Shown piece after piece: positions 1 to 6,350 of a DNA stretch of 8,261 nucleotides. A program made the position numbers and the translations under genes. Source of the stretch: Candidatus Fermentibacteraceae bacterium (lineage in GTDB: Bacteria > Fermentibacterota > Fermentibacteria > Fermentibacterales > JCC-6); assembly GCA_021162285.1 (NCBI GenBank), contig JAGGYZ010000016.1, positions 1-8,261 on the forward strand, in the 5' to 3' direction. The notes beneath the pieces are model-generated. The model was not told where the DNA came from. It was given only the letters and a program-made list of their open reading frames with translations, and made no database searches. The number at the start of each line of letters is the position of its first letter. Positions within the stretch are counted from its first letter, which is position 1.

Positions 1-571
1 AGCTGTTGTACTGGGCAAGGCTCATGTAGCATTTCCCTGCGACTGCAACACACATTGCACCGTGAACAAACACTTCAATTCTTAACAGTTCACCTGACGG
101 ACCGCAGATGTTGTGCTTCACTATCTCGGAGCAGATGTGCTCAATCTGCGCCAGCGACAACTCCCTTGCAAGAACAATCACATCAGCGTAGCGGGAGTAG
201 AACCGAACCGCTTCCATGTTTGATACGTTTAGCTGTGTTGAGATATGAACTTCCATACCCACAGACCTTGCATACTCGATTACGGAAATGTCTGAAGCAA
301 TCACAGCGCTCACACCTGCATCCACAGCCATGCTGCACATGCTTCTGGCATTTTCCAGGTCTTCATCGTACATGATGGTGTTCAGAGTCAGATAGCTTTT
401 TACATTGTTTTCGGCACAGATCCGGGCGACTGATGCCAGGTCACCTGTTTCAAAATTGGCAGACCCGGACCTCATGTTAAGATTCCCAACTCCAAAGTAT
501 ATTGAAGTAGCCCCTGCGTTTATGCCGGCCATCAAAGACTCGAAAGACCCTGCAGGGGCCATTATTTCCAC
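1..571 (-). CDS. U32-family peptidase-like protein (TrhP/RlhA relative), 3' end outside window
   Basis: I translated the minus strand from position 571 to the window edge and found 190 open codons with no stop. The N-terminus reads VEIMAPAGSFESLMAGINAG, the usual opening of U32 proteins. Later come a YLTLNTIMYDEDL stretch and HGAMC-x6-C (Cys174, Cys181), matching the HGA-C motif that starts the conserved cysteine cluster of this family. Bacterial U32 proteins were named as peptidases, but characterised members (TrhP, RlhA) take part in tRNA or rRNA hydroxylation; which role applies here cannot be told from this part. I chose the GTG at 571-569 because AGAGG lies 7 bases upstream; an ATG three codons later is the alternative, and the frame stays open further upstream. 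Full-length members are roughly 400 residues or longer, so over half is missing. It is divergent from the gene at 761 and looks like the housekeeping edge of the island. Confidence 0.9.
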   Translation of the reverse strand, partial: MEIMAPAGSFESLMAGINAGATSIYFGVGNLNMRSGSANFETGDLASVARICAENNVKSYLTLNTIMYDEDLENARSMCSMAVDAGVSAVIASDISVIEYARSVGMEVHISTQLNVSNMEAVRFYSRYADVIVLARELSLAQIEHICSEIVKHNICGPSGELLRIEVFVHGAMCVAVAGKCYMSLAQYNS

Positions 572-760
572 TGTAGAACCTCTACCCACAACCACCCCCG
601 TTAAAACAGACCTGTCCCCTCTGAACACAGGTTACTATAACGCCGTTCTCCCCTGCGGGAAAAAACGCAGGTGTACAGACAGTTTTTGTGCCACACAGTA
701 TTCCCCTTGCGTATATTATGGTTTCAATATTCCGTGAACAAATTCAGATGAGGGGTTCTG
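572..760. promoter_or_regulatory. Divergent intergenic region with short hairpins
   Basis: This gap separates divergent genes, so it should carry promoters for both. For the plus-strand gene, AGGGG sits 5 bases before its ATG and TATTAT near 715-720 is a possible -10, without a convincing -35. For the minus-strand gene, TATAGT (plus-strand ACTATA, about 633-638) is a possible -10, again without a good -35. Two inverted repeats are visible: CCTGCG/CGCAGG at 652-657 and 666-671 with an A-rich loop, and ACCTGT/ACAGGT around 610-632. Both would lie in or near the leader of the U32 gene. No function can be assigned. Confidence 0.35.
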
Positions 761-2281
761 ATGAAAACAGCAGGTCCAACGGTTGAGCAACTGAAAGAGC
801 TTTACAAACTTGCCATATCTGTAGCCGAGCTGAAACCGTGGGACTCGCTATCCAGCGATCAGTTGTTTGGTGTGAAGTTTCCCGGTTCCTGTGATAACGG
901 ATATGTTCAGACGATAGGGCAGCAGGGGGATATCTTCTGTGTTCTGACATACCTTGGAGAAGCCTCTCTTCACAGGTTAAGAAATGTCAAATCTCTGGAA
1001 AATGTCATGGAAGTAAAATCACTTATGGTTTACTTCAACCCTGCAGAGGAACTTGAAGATTCAGATATTCAGGCGCTTGAATCAGCCGGAGTGAACTACA
1101 AAGAGCTGGAACTGTTTCCTGTTTTCAGGTCGCAGCTGCCAGGGTATTACCCGTGGTTTATCAGCGAAGAAGAGGCTGTGATACTAATAGAATCACTCAA
1201 ACAGACAGTAGACGTGTACAGTAGAATCAAGGGGTTTCCATTTCTCGACATTGCCACAGAAGCAGCAATGTGCCCCTATAGACAACAGCAGAATGGCCAG
1301 TGGGTTGACTCAACCGAAAGAATACCGGCAAATCCGGAACTCTCCCACAGGTTTACCATCGACAGCAAACTTGTTAAAAAGCTGTGGAAGCTGCCATACA
1401 CAGAAATAGTCTTTCAGGCCTCACTGTTTATCTTGCCCACACCCATTGGCAGGCAGGATGAGAGACCTTCCTGGACATACATGCTTCTGATGGTAGATGG
1501 GAAAACAAGCTATGTGCTCAGTCATGAAATGATAGATCCAACTGCTTCCATAAGAGATGTGGAGCTATCCATTCCCAATCTGATTCTAGAAATGATTGTT
1601 GATGTTGGAATCAAGCCAGAGTATCTGGAAATACAGGATGATGACAAACTGGCAGAAGTTCTTGACCAGATAGGCAAAAAGAAACTGCCGCTTTCTGTAC
1701 ATACAAAAGACTATCTAAACTCCATTGAACAGGTTAAGGATATGCTTTTCGATACCTCAGAGGAAAGTGAATCTCCGACTGACAGCACTGAAGCAAAGAA
1801 AAGACCTGCTTCCAAAAGCACAGAAATACCAGACAGGAATGTGTACAGAATAAAAGTTGCACTGATGGGCAACAAGAGGATATACAGAAAAATAGCCATC
1901 CGGGGGGATCACACTCTGGATGATCTTCACGAAGCTGTGTTTTACGCATTCGATCGGGAGGAAGAGCACATGTACTCTTTCTTTTTCCCGGCTTCCACCA
2001 CAAAATCAAAGAGGGTAATAATGAATTCTCCCGAATTCTCTCCCTCAGACCCGTGGGGATCCCGTACTGTCAACGGGGAAACAGATACAGCAAAAACAAC
2101 AATCAGTTCTCTGGGGCTGATGGCGAAGCAGAAGTTCTACTACCTGTTTGACTGGGGCGATGAATGGTGGCATGAACTCACCTTTGAAGGGGTGTGCAGC
2201 ACGGAAGTGAACACACTGCCGGTGGTAACTGTAAGGAAGGGGGAATCACCTCCTCAATACCCCGACTTTGAAGATGAATAA
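761..2281 (+). CDS. DUF7309/DUF6930-like protein with C-terminal pRiA4b ORF-3-like domain
   Basis: This is a 506-residue protein with three visible regions. Residues about 11-140 (LYKLAISVAELKPWDSL, DQLFGV, GYVQTIGQQGDIFCVLTYLG) resemble the DUF7309 type. Residues about 210-330 resemble DUF6930 and include a WTYMLLMVDGKTSYVLS strand pair. Residues 361-500 form a plasmid pRiA4b ORF-3-like domain (VYRIKVALMG, LDDLHEAVFYAFD, YLFDWGDEWWHELTFEGV). A Ser/Glu/Lys-rich linker at about 331-360 joins the last two. I see no signal peptide or membrane segment, so it is probably cytoplasmic. The biochemical role of these domains is not established as far as I know. The ATG is preceded by AGGGG at 5 bases. 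The SWIM gene follows 50 bases downstream on the same strand, suggesting co-transcription. Domain names come from pattern memory: the C-terminal call is strong, the N-terminal two are moderate. Confidence 0.85.
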   Translation: MKTAGPTVEQLKELYKLAISVAELKPWDSLSSDQLFGVKFPGSCDNGYVQTIGQQGDIFCVLTYLGEASLHRLRNVKSLENVMEVKSLMVYFNPAEELEDSDIQALESAGVNYKELELFPVFRSQLPGYYPWFISEEEAVILIESLKQTVDVYSRIKGFPFLDIATEAAMCPYRQQQNGQWVDSTERIPANPELSHRFTIDSKLVKKLWKLPYTEIVFQASLFILPTPIGRQDERPSWTYMLLMVDGKTSYVLSHEMIDPTASIRDVELSIPNLILEMIVDVGIKPEYLEIQDDDKLAEVLDQIGKKKLPLSVHTKDYLNSIEQVKDMLFDTSEESESPTDSTEAKKRPASKSTEIPDRNVYRIKVALMGNKRIYRKIAIRGDHTLDDLHEAVFYAFDREEEHMYSFFFPASTTKSKRVIMNSPEFSPSDPWGSRTVNGETDTAKTTISSLGLMAKQKFYYLFDWGDEWWHELTFEGVCSTEVNTLPVVTVRKGESPPQYPDFEDE

Positions 2282-2331
2282 CTGCAGTGTTCTGAAGAAT
2301 TGATTCCAGCAACAGCATTCGGAGTTTACAT

Positions 2332-2973
2332 ATGCATTCAACAACGGAAACCGGCATTGTTACAGAAGCAACTCAGATTGCACGCAGACAACAGAAGGCA
2401 AAGCAGGATATTGAAAGTGTAACCAACACGGGAACCCATCCGCTTTTCAGTACCTACGAAGTCGTGGCCCGGTCCGGCCGAAGTTACGCGGTACAGATCC
2501 GATCTGTGGAACATCTGATCAACTCCTGCACCTGTCCTGATTACAAAACCAATACCCCTGGCACATGCAAACACATCGAAGGTGTTCTTCTGCATCTTCG
2601 CGAAACTCTGGGCGAAAAGTGGGAAAAACTTGCCGCTACTGTGATAAACGGAGGGTTTCCTGAAGAAGCGCTTCGCCCTGTGCGGGAAGCCCTGGCATGG
2701 GTTCTTTCTTCTATCCTCACCCTCACAAGTAATGAAGAACCCTCTGACAAGCTGCCTTCACCACGGCTGTTGCAGGCAAAACTGGTTGAAACAAATCGTC
2801 TTTCCACTGCTCAGGCGGGCGAAGTTGCGCGAATCCGCGAGTTAACCGCTTCCCCGGATTCCGATGACAATTCTGATTCCGCCCTGTCTGCAAAAACAGC
2901 TGAAGACATGATTCTGTCTGTGGAAAAACTCATAGACCACGGCCGGGAACTGTCCGTATTAACAACTGTGTAG
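2332..2973 (+). CDS. SWIM zinc-finger protein, short or C-terminally truncated
   Basis: The 213-residue product carries a SWIM zinc-binding motif, Cys66-x-Cys68-x10-Cys79-x-His81 (SCTCPD...GTCKHIEGVL), preceded by the strands EVVARSGRSYAVQIRS. This arrangement is the one seen near the N-terminus of bacterial SWIM/SNF2-type helicases, where it is thought to bind DNA or protein. No helicase motif follows; the rest is helical and acidic (LPSPRLLQAKLVETNRL, ASPDSDDNSDS). The start is well supported: GGAG lies 7 bases before the ATG. It follows the pRiA4b-like gene by 50 bases, so the two probably share a transcript. The TAG stop falls within about 10 bases of the point where homology to the opposite-strand hicA ends, so the protein may be the N-terminal remnant of a larger one cut by the same event. 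A genuinely short SWIM protein is the alternative. Confidence 0.8.
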   Translation: MHSTTETGIVTEATQIARRQQKAKQDIESVTNTGTHPLFSTYEVVARSGRSYAVQIRSVEHLINSCTCPDYKTNTPGTCKHIEGVLLHLRETLGEKWEKLAATVINGGFPEEALRPVREALAWVLSSILTLTSNEEPSDKLPSPRLLQAKLVETNRLSTAQAGEVARIRELTASPDSDDNSDSALSAKTAEDMILSVEKLIDHGRELSVLTTV

Positions 2974-2977
2974 ACAG

Positions 2978-3058
2978 AGCTTGCCAGTTGAATGCAAATC
3001 CAAGTCTTCTCATTTTCTTTACTATCTGCCTGTAGCTGAAACCAGCAAGTCTTCCCAT
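2978..3058 (-). pseudogene. hicA: Truncated HicA toxin fragment
   Basis: One base after the hicB stop codon, an ATG at 3058-3056 opens a frame reading MGRLAGFSYRQIVKKMRRLG followed by FAFNWQA. This is the N-terminal helix and first strand of HicA mRNA interferases of the usual M-x-R-L-x-G/S-x(3)-R-x-(I/V)-(I/V)-x(2)-L type. Complete HicA proteins continue with RQxKGSH, containing the catalytic histidine, and are about 60-85 residues long. Here similarity stops near 2978, the GSH motif is absent, and the frame runs on for 15 unrelated codons to a TGA at 2930-2932, antisense to the SWIM gene. The toxin should therefore be inactive. The gene order hicB-hicA is a known variant. Confidence 0.8.
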
Positions 3059-3059
3059 G

Positions 3060-3290
3060 CTAAATGCTTATAACAAGGGGATAATCGAAAATCTCCTGGA
3101 TTTTGGGAATTTCTGAAAGGCTTTTTCTTTCCATCTGCGCTTCAATTAGTTTTCTGGCAACATCCCGGGCAATTTCCAATGTCTCTGCAACAGTTCTTCC
3201 CTGGGCTACTAATCCAGGTATTGAATCAGATGTAGCAAGGTAAACACCTTCCGGTAACTTCTCTATATGAATATTGAGAATTCTTTCCAT
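3060..3290 (-). CDS. hicB: HicB-family antitoxin
   Basis: The 76-residue product MERILNIHIEKLPEGVYLAT continues SDSIPGLVAQGRT, then a helix with TLEIARDVARKLIEAQ. This is the compact partial RNase-H-like fold of HicB/DUF1902 antitoxins, with the usual GLVAQGRT segment. These proteins bind and neutralise the HicA mRNA interferase and often repress their own operon. I place the start at 3290 because AAAGGAG lies 8 bases before that ATG. Two upstream in-frame ATGs fit less well: 3296 is only 2 bases from the ribosome site and 3308 precedes it. The C-terminus lacks an obvious DNA-binding domain, so autoregulation is uncertain. Its toxin partner is truncated, leaving this as an orphan antitoxin that could still act on HicA toxins elsewhere in the genome. 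Confidence 0.85.
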   Translation of the reverse strand: MERILNIHIEKLPEGVYLATSDSIPGLVAQGRTVAETLEIARDVARKLIEAQMERKSLSEIPKIQEIFDYPLVISI

Positions 3291-3717
3291 TTTCATTTCT
3301 CCTTTCAAATACTTTCTCCAAGCAATAGCATAACATATTACAAAGAATCAAACTATAAGCATGTCCGAGTAAGCAACATTGCTGTAAACAAGGCGCTCCC
3401 CTGCGTAGCAAGGGAATAGTACACTGGCATTTACAACCACATAATCGGCCACAATACCCGCGTATTATCATCAAATAGCGTTGCTATCCGTGCTTCCGCT
3501 CGGGACGCTCTCGCTATTACTCAAGTTGCTTTTATCTTCAAATCCGCACGAATTCTGACTCGATCCTGTGGCGTAACTGCACAACGCTTATTGTCAGACA
3601 CACTCCTAAGTATCTGTATCGAAAGACACATTCACCGTCTTCAATGGAAATTAATTTTGTTAACGCCGGTTGTAGCTCCAACAAGATTTTGTGCCAGCTA
3701 CTTTTTTGATTCTTCAA
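3291..3717. other. Non-coding stretch between hicB and the DUF5131 gene
   Basis: I recognise no protein in any frame of this roughly 430-base gap. It holds the hicB leader (AAAGGAG at 3299-3305 on the minus strand) and several short inverted repeats: AGCAA-CA-TTGCT around 3373-3384, ATAGC-GTT-GCTAT around 3475-3487, and an imperfect distant pair GGCGTAAC/GTTAACGCC near 3570 and 3659. A hairpin followed by six T residues closes the stretch on the plus strand. TTGTCA at 3591-3596 is a -35-like hexamer in the plus direction with only a poor -10 match downstream. The stretch may be a scar of earlier insertions; I found no transposase, integrase or convincing attC site. Confidence 0.5.
3672..3707 (+). 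terminator. Rho-independent terminator-like hairpin reading on the plus strand
   Basis: GTAGCT (3672-3677) pairs with AGCTAC (3696-3701). Inside are a 3x3 mismatch, then ACAA/TTGT and a GATT loop. The outer stem is followed directly by TTTTTT (3702-3707). The T-run is on the plus strand only; the minus strand has no T-run after the hairpin. It lies 10 bases beyond the 3' end of the minus-strand DUF5131 gene, so it points against that gene and would stop transcripts arriving from the left. Confidence 0.55.
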
Positions 3718-4437
3718 TCATTGCCGGACTAAAGCCTGTACCGGCATCATATCCCAGCTTCTTCCGTCGAGCATTCTGCCGTTTTCCTTCTTTCTGAACC
3801 CGCCCCACTGTTTAAAGAAGAAAGGTACTCCCTGCTCCAGACACATATCTCTGAAACCACGCACCCATTCAACTGATACTGGCCTTGCTCCCGGGCCGGA
3901 CTCGCCGCCAGCTATCACCCAGGCAATTCCCGACAAGTCAACTGTTTGAATCGGTCCAAGCAGTGGCTCAAATGAAACAAAACGAATACCGGCGCGAACT
4001 CTGCGGAGATTCTCAATTCGATACAGATAGTCAGAGTTCTCAACACTTACCCCGGCCCATGCGTTTGAAGGCCACTTAAGTGAGGTATCTGCCATTCTCC
4101 CGGATCGTTTTGTCAGCACCTGGTACACATGCCGGTTAACAGATCTTATAACATCGAAAACATCATGAATGAATGGCAGTGGCACTTCAGGGTGAAACAG
4201 ATCCCCCATAGAATTGACAAAGATCATTCCGGGTTTTTTCCAGGTACTGGGGATTGCAAGAGAATCCGGATGAACACGCACGGCAAACCCGTCTACATAG
4301 TTCTTCTGCCCCATCGCCTGCAATCGCAGGGCCATTCTCTTTGCGTAACAGTTATCACACCCTGGACTTGTTCTGCTGCACCCGGTAACCGGATTCCAGC
4401 TTGCCTCAGTCCATTCAATGTGTGAATTCAGTGCCAT
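3718..4437 (-). CDS. DUF5131 (phage Gp37/Gp68-like) three-cysteine protein
   Basis: This 239-residue protein begins MALNSHIEWTEASWNPVTGC and carries Cys-x6-Cys-x2-Cys (GCSRTSPGCDNCYAKRM) near residues 19-29. It continues with MIFVNSMGDLFHPEVP, YQVLTKRSGRM, WAGVSVEN, FVSFEPLLGPI, WVIAGGESGPGARP and FFFKQWGG. This is the complete pattern of the DUF5131/Gp37-Gp68 family, found in phages and mobile islands. The three cysteines suggest a metal or iron-sulfur site, radical-SAM-like by spacing, but the reaction is not established to my knowledge. Family members often sit next to a three-Cys-motif partner protein (TcmP); none is visible here. I start at 4437 because GGAAGGG lies just upstream and the preceding 17 residues (from 4488) have no family character. 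Length and motifs look intact. It is flanked by non-coding DNA on both sides, so it is probably a stand-alone unit. Confidence 0.88.
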   Translation of the reverse strand: MALNSHIEWTEASWNPVTGCSRTSPGCDNCYAKRMALRLQAMGQKNYVDGFAVRVHPDSLAIPSTWKKPGMIFVNSMGDLFHPEVPLPFIHDVFDVIRSVNRHVYQVLTKRSGRMADTSLKWPSNAWAGVSVENSDYLYRIENLRRVRAGIRFVSFEPLLGPIQTVDLSGIAWVIAGGESGPGARPVSVEWVRGFRDMCLEQGVPFFFKQWGGFRKKENGRMLDGRSWDMMPVQALVRQ

Positions 4438-4609
4438 TACGCCCTTCCGATAATATCTTTCGCTATTTTCCACAGCAAAACAATACAAATTCCTTAATAC
4501 GATGGTTATGCCGCCGGAATCGAAGTAACACCGAAACAGATGCTTTCTTCACATTCAGTGAAGAGATTCTTCAGGAAGTTTACCCCTTTTCATTACTTCA
4601 GTTTCAGAA

Positions 4610-4625
4610 AGCTTTTGCAAAAGCT
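4610..4625. repeat. Perfect 16-base palindrome AGCTTTTGCAAAAGCT
   Basis: The sequence AGCTTTTGCAAAAGCT equals its own reverse complement. It extends outward by TTCAG/CTGAA if four bases on the left are skipped. It lies about 170 bases upstream of the DUF5131 start and about 120 bases beyond the abiEii end. There is no T-run beside it, so it looks more like a site for a symmetric DNA-binding protein than a terminator. This reading is inference from shape only. Confidence 0.6.
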
Positions 4626-4723
4626 GAATCTTTCATCACACTTCCATCTCTGTTTGCATTAACTTGCAGTAAACGCAGTCAGTGACAACAACGCCCATTC
4701 GTTGTATTCCAATAGAGCAGGAA

Positions 4724-4744
4724 AACTGCAGGAAAAGCAGAGTT
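4724..4744. terminator. Weak hairpin abutting the abiEii stop codon
   Basis: AACT-GC (4724-4729) can pair with GC-AG-AGTT (4737-4744), with a two-base bulge and a seven-base loop. On the plus strand it is followed by CTATTTTTCT; on the minus strand it is followed only by TTCC. It directly touches the abiEii stop codon (4745-4747). The stem is short, so termination in either direction is a low-confidence call. Confidence 0.25.
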
Positions 4745-5665
4745 CTATTTTTCTATCCATGGTCCACCTGGAAGCCACTCTTTGATGAACGGAAGTTCGC
4801 TGTAACAACTCAGAGTTGGTTCCATTAGAAAACCTCTAATGAAAATTACCAGATTCTCCAGAGTATGAGGCGATGTTATTGATCTGGAGCGTTTAAGAAA
4901 TGCCAACCACTGGGTATTCTTAAATGAATCATTTGCGAAAGCATTCGTAAGAGCTACCGGCAAAGAATGCGGTATCTCAGTATTACGCCTTTCAAAAGTT
5001 GCTCTTATTGCTTTTGAAGTTGCTATTCCGTCAAAGCTGTAGATATTACTCATCATCCAGATATCACTGAAATCTTTCATCCGACTATTGGCAATACCGA
5101 GTTTAACCATTGCTTCATACTTCTCAGCAACGAATGAGTATCTTGAGTATGTGTGCAGGAAAGGTGAAGGCATATTAAGGATTGTGGGAAATTCATTAAA
5201 TTCTGACTTGGGGACAATGGTGTCACCAAACCCAATGTCAATTTACAGAGGAATAAGTGCTTTTTGAAGAAAAGCCTTCAGTTTAATCCTGATCCCATTG
5301 TATTCCTGCTGCCCTCTGATATCTTTTGCTTCCACTGAATCTATATCGAATACCAGTGCATCAGGGAATTCCATACTGCAAATAAACTTGAACACTTCAA
5401 TCATCCTGCCGGATGAACTCTCTCCATATCCAAGCAAATCCATGTCTCGTGTTGGCCGATAAGGATTCTCTTCCCACACAAGAAGCATAAGCCCACCCTT
5501 TAGCACGAAATCATCAGCATACTCTGACTTACTAAGCCTGTACAACAATCTTTCCTGTGCGTATCTGGTTAGGACATAATTGAAATCCTCTTTTCTCTTC
5601 CTCGCGTAGTTAAGAAGTTTCTGCCGAACAGATGCGGCGAGATCAACAGCTATTCTACTGCTCAT
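4745..5665 (-). pseudogene. abiEii: AbiEii nucleotidyltransferase toxin interrupted by one nonsense codon
   Basis: Two open frames (5665-5243 and 5242-4745) are in the same reading frame, separated only by a TAA at 5245-5243. Together they give 305 residues plus the stop, the normal AbiEii length. Catalytic features are present: VLKGGLMLLVW with Gly57-Gly58, RPTRDMDLLG with Asp74-x-Asp76, then after the stop IDIGFGD (Asp143) and VAEKYEAMVKLG...RMKDF. The family normally reads LQIDIGFGD, so the stop looks like a C-to-T change of CAA at codon 141. AbiEii proteins are nucleotidyltransferase toxins of type IV systems; relatives modify tRNA acceptor ends. The first 140 residues lack the third catalytic region, and a restart at the ATG at 5173 would lack the first two, so an active toxin is unlikely without readthrough. 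Its ATG overlaps the abiEi TGA by four bases (ATGA). A sequencing error would restore the gene. Confidence 0.88.
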
Positions 5666-6264
5666 ACTGTAGCCTCAAGATAGGGTCTGATAACATTTGA
5701 TATCCGGCATATCTCAGCATAATACCAAATTTCATCAACTGTACATTTTCTTTCCCGCAGAGACTCACGAAGTGCTTCCAGTGCTACATCCAGCCCAATC
5801 TTGTTGCGAAATTTAAAACAGTCGGCAACTGTCTTGGCTGCACAATAGATCTTTACCGGTACTTGCTCAATCATATGCTCTTCTACACCGGCAGTAAGGG
5901 CTTCTCCTGAAATTCTGAATATCCTGAGAGGAATCTCTGACTCGCTGGGGCTCCAGCTCTTTGCATCAATTGCCATCCAGACCCTGGAAGGTATTTGAGT
6001 AGTAATATTGTGGAAGCGCAGAGCCGACAGCAGACAGACAGTTCCCCTGGGTACTCTGAGTGCTGCTTCTGCAAGAGTTCTATCTGACGATGCATCACAG
6101 TCTACAGCCGCATACACCCCTCTGGCAATTCGTTCAATTTCACCACTGGCTACAAGCGAAGCAAGGCAATGACGCGGTATTCCATAGGCAACCAGTTCAC
6201 GCGCTCTTACAAGCTTCTTCTCTCTGATTATCTTTCGAAGTTGTTCTATTCTTGTCTTGCTCAT
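5662..6264 (-). CDS. abiEi: AbiEi antitoxin/transcriptional regulator of a type IV system
   Basis: The 200-residue protein starts MSKTRIEQLRKIIREKKLVR. Residues about 5-55 form a winged-helix-like domain (RARELVAYGIPRHCLASLVASGEIERIARGVYAA), followed by the AbiEi C-terminal pattern (SALRFHNITTQIPSRVW, RISGEAL, VPVKIYCAAKTVADCFKFRNKIGLDVALEALRE). In characterised AbiE systems this protein represses its own promoter by binding repeats and counters the AbiEii toxin without contacting it. The reading frame is complete with no lesion. The start is slightly odd: a GAGGG ribosome-site match directly touches the ATG with no spacer, and a TGA lies two codons upstream in frame, so no earlier start is possible. 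Translation is coupled to abiEii through an ATGA overlap. With the toxin broken, its remaining role would be as a repressor. Confidence 0.9.
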   Translation of the reverse strand: MSKTRIEQLRKIIREKKLVRARELVAYGIPRHCLASLVASGEIERIARGVYAAVDCDASSDRTLAEAALRVPRGTVCLLSALRFHNITTQIPSRVWMAIDAKSWSPSESEIPLRIFRISGEALTAGVEEHMIEQVPVKIYCAAKTVADCFKFRNKIGLDVALEALRESLRERKCTVDEIWYYAEICRISNVIRPYLEATV

Positions 6265-6274
6265 CCCTCAACCA

Positions 6275-6295
6275 ATGTACTTTTCATATGTACTT
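6275..6295 (-). promoter_or_regulatory. Candidate AbiEi operator: two 8-base direct repeats
   Basis: ATGTACTT occurs at 6275-6282 and again at 6288-6295 (AAGTACAT in the direction of abiE transcription), 13 bases apart. Both copies lie between the predicted transcription start (about 6307) and the abiEi start codon. AbiEi proteins are known to bind repeats in their own control region, so this is a reasonable operator, but no binding is shown here. Confidence 0.45.
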
Positions 6296-6313
6296 ATTCA
6301 CAACTACATAGGT

Positions 6314-6342
6314 ATTGTACACGCATGATTCCACAGAGTCAA
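6314..6342 (-). promoter_or_regulatory. Sigma70-type promoter for abiEi-abiEii
   Basis: In the minus direction TTGACT (6342-6337) matches the -35 consensus in five of six positions, and TACAAT (6319-6314) matches the -10 consensus in five of six. The spacer is exactly 17 bases. Transcription would begin near 6307, leaving a leader of roughly 43 bases before the abiEi ATG. This is the best promoter match in the window. Confidence 0.7.
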
Positions 6343-6350
6343 CTCATAAC

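Larger units (their letters stand above)
4438..4744. other. Non-coding stretch between the DUF5131 and abiE modules
   Basis: No recognisable protein is present in this 307-base gap; the one open plus-strand frame (4401-4685) has no family character and starts inside the DUF5131 gene. The gap should contain the DUF5131 promoter, but I found no convincing pair of hexamers. Visible structure includes a perfect 16-base palindrome at 4610-4625, an inverted repeat ACAACG/CGTTGT at 4688-4693 and 4700-4705, and two tandem GCAGGAAAA copies 11 bases apart at 4718-4737. Confidence 0.5.

Noticed and set aside
55..737. Open plus-strand frames opposite the U32 gene
   Set aside because: They lie opposite or upstream of a clearly coding minus-strand frame with strong family motifs, and their translations have no family character.
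3291..3308. Upstream in-frame ATGs as the hicB start
   Set aside because: The ATG at 3308 precedes the AAAGGAG site and the ATG at 3296 is too close to it; 3290 has proper spacing.
3226..3474. An 82-codon minus-strand frame overlapping the hicB start
   Set aside because: Cysteine-rich translation with no recognisable family, in a different frame from the well-supported hicB gene.
3560..3670. Possible integron attC site: GGCGTAAC and GTTAACGCC about 80 bases apart in a toxin-antitoxin-rich region
   Set aside because: Neither end fits the RYYYAAC/GTTRRRY core, the inner sequence is not palindromic, and no matching sites separate the other modules.
5243..5245. Genetic-code reassignment of TAA to Gln
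   Set aside because: TAA is the proper terminator of the gene ending at 2281, and no other internal TAA occurs in a clear gene.
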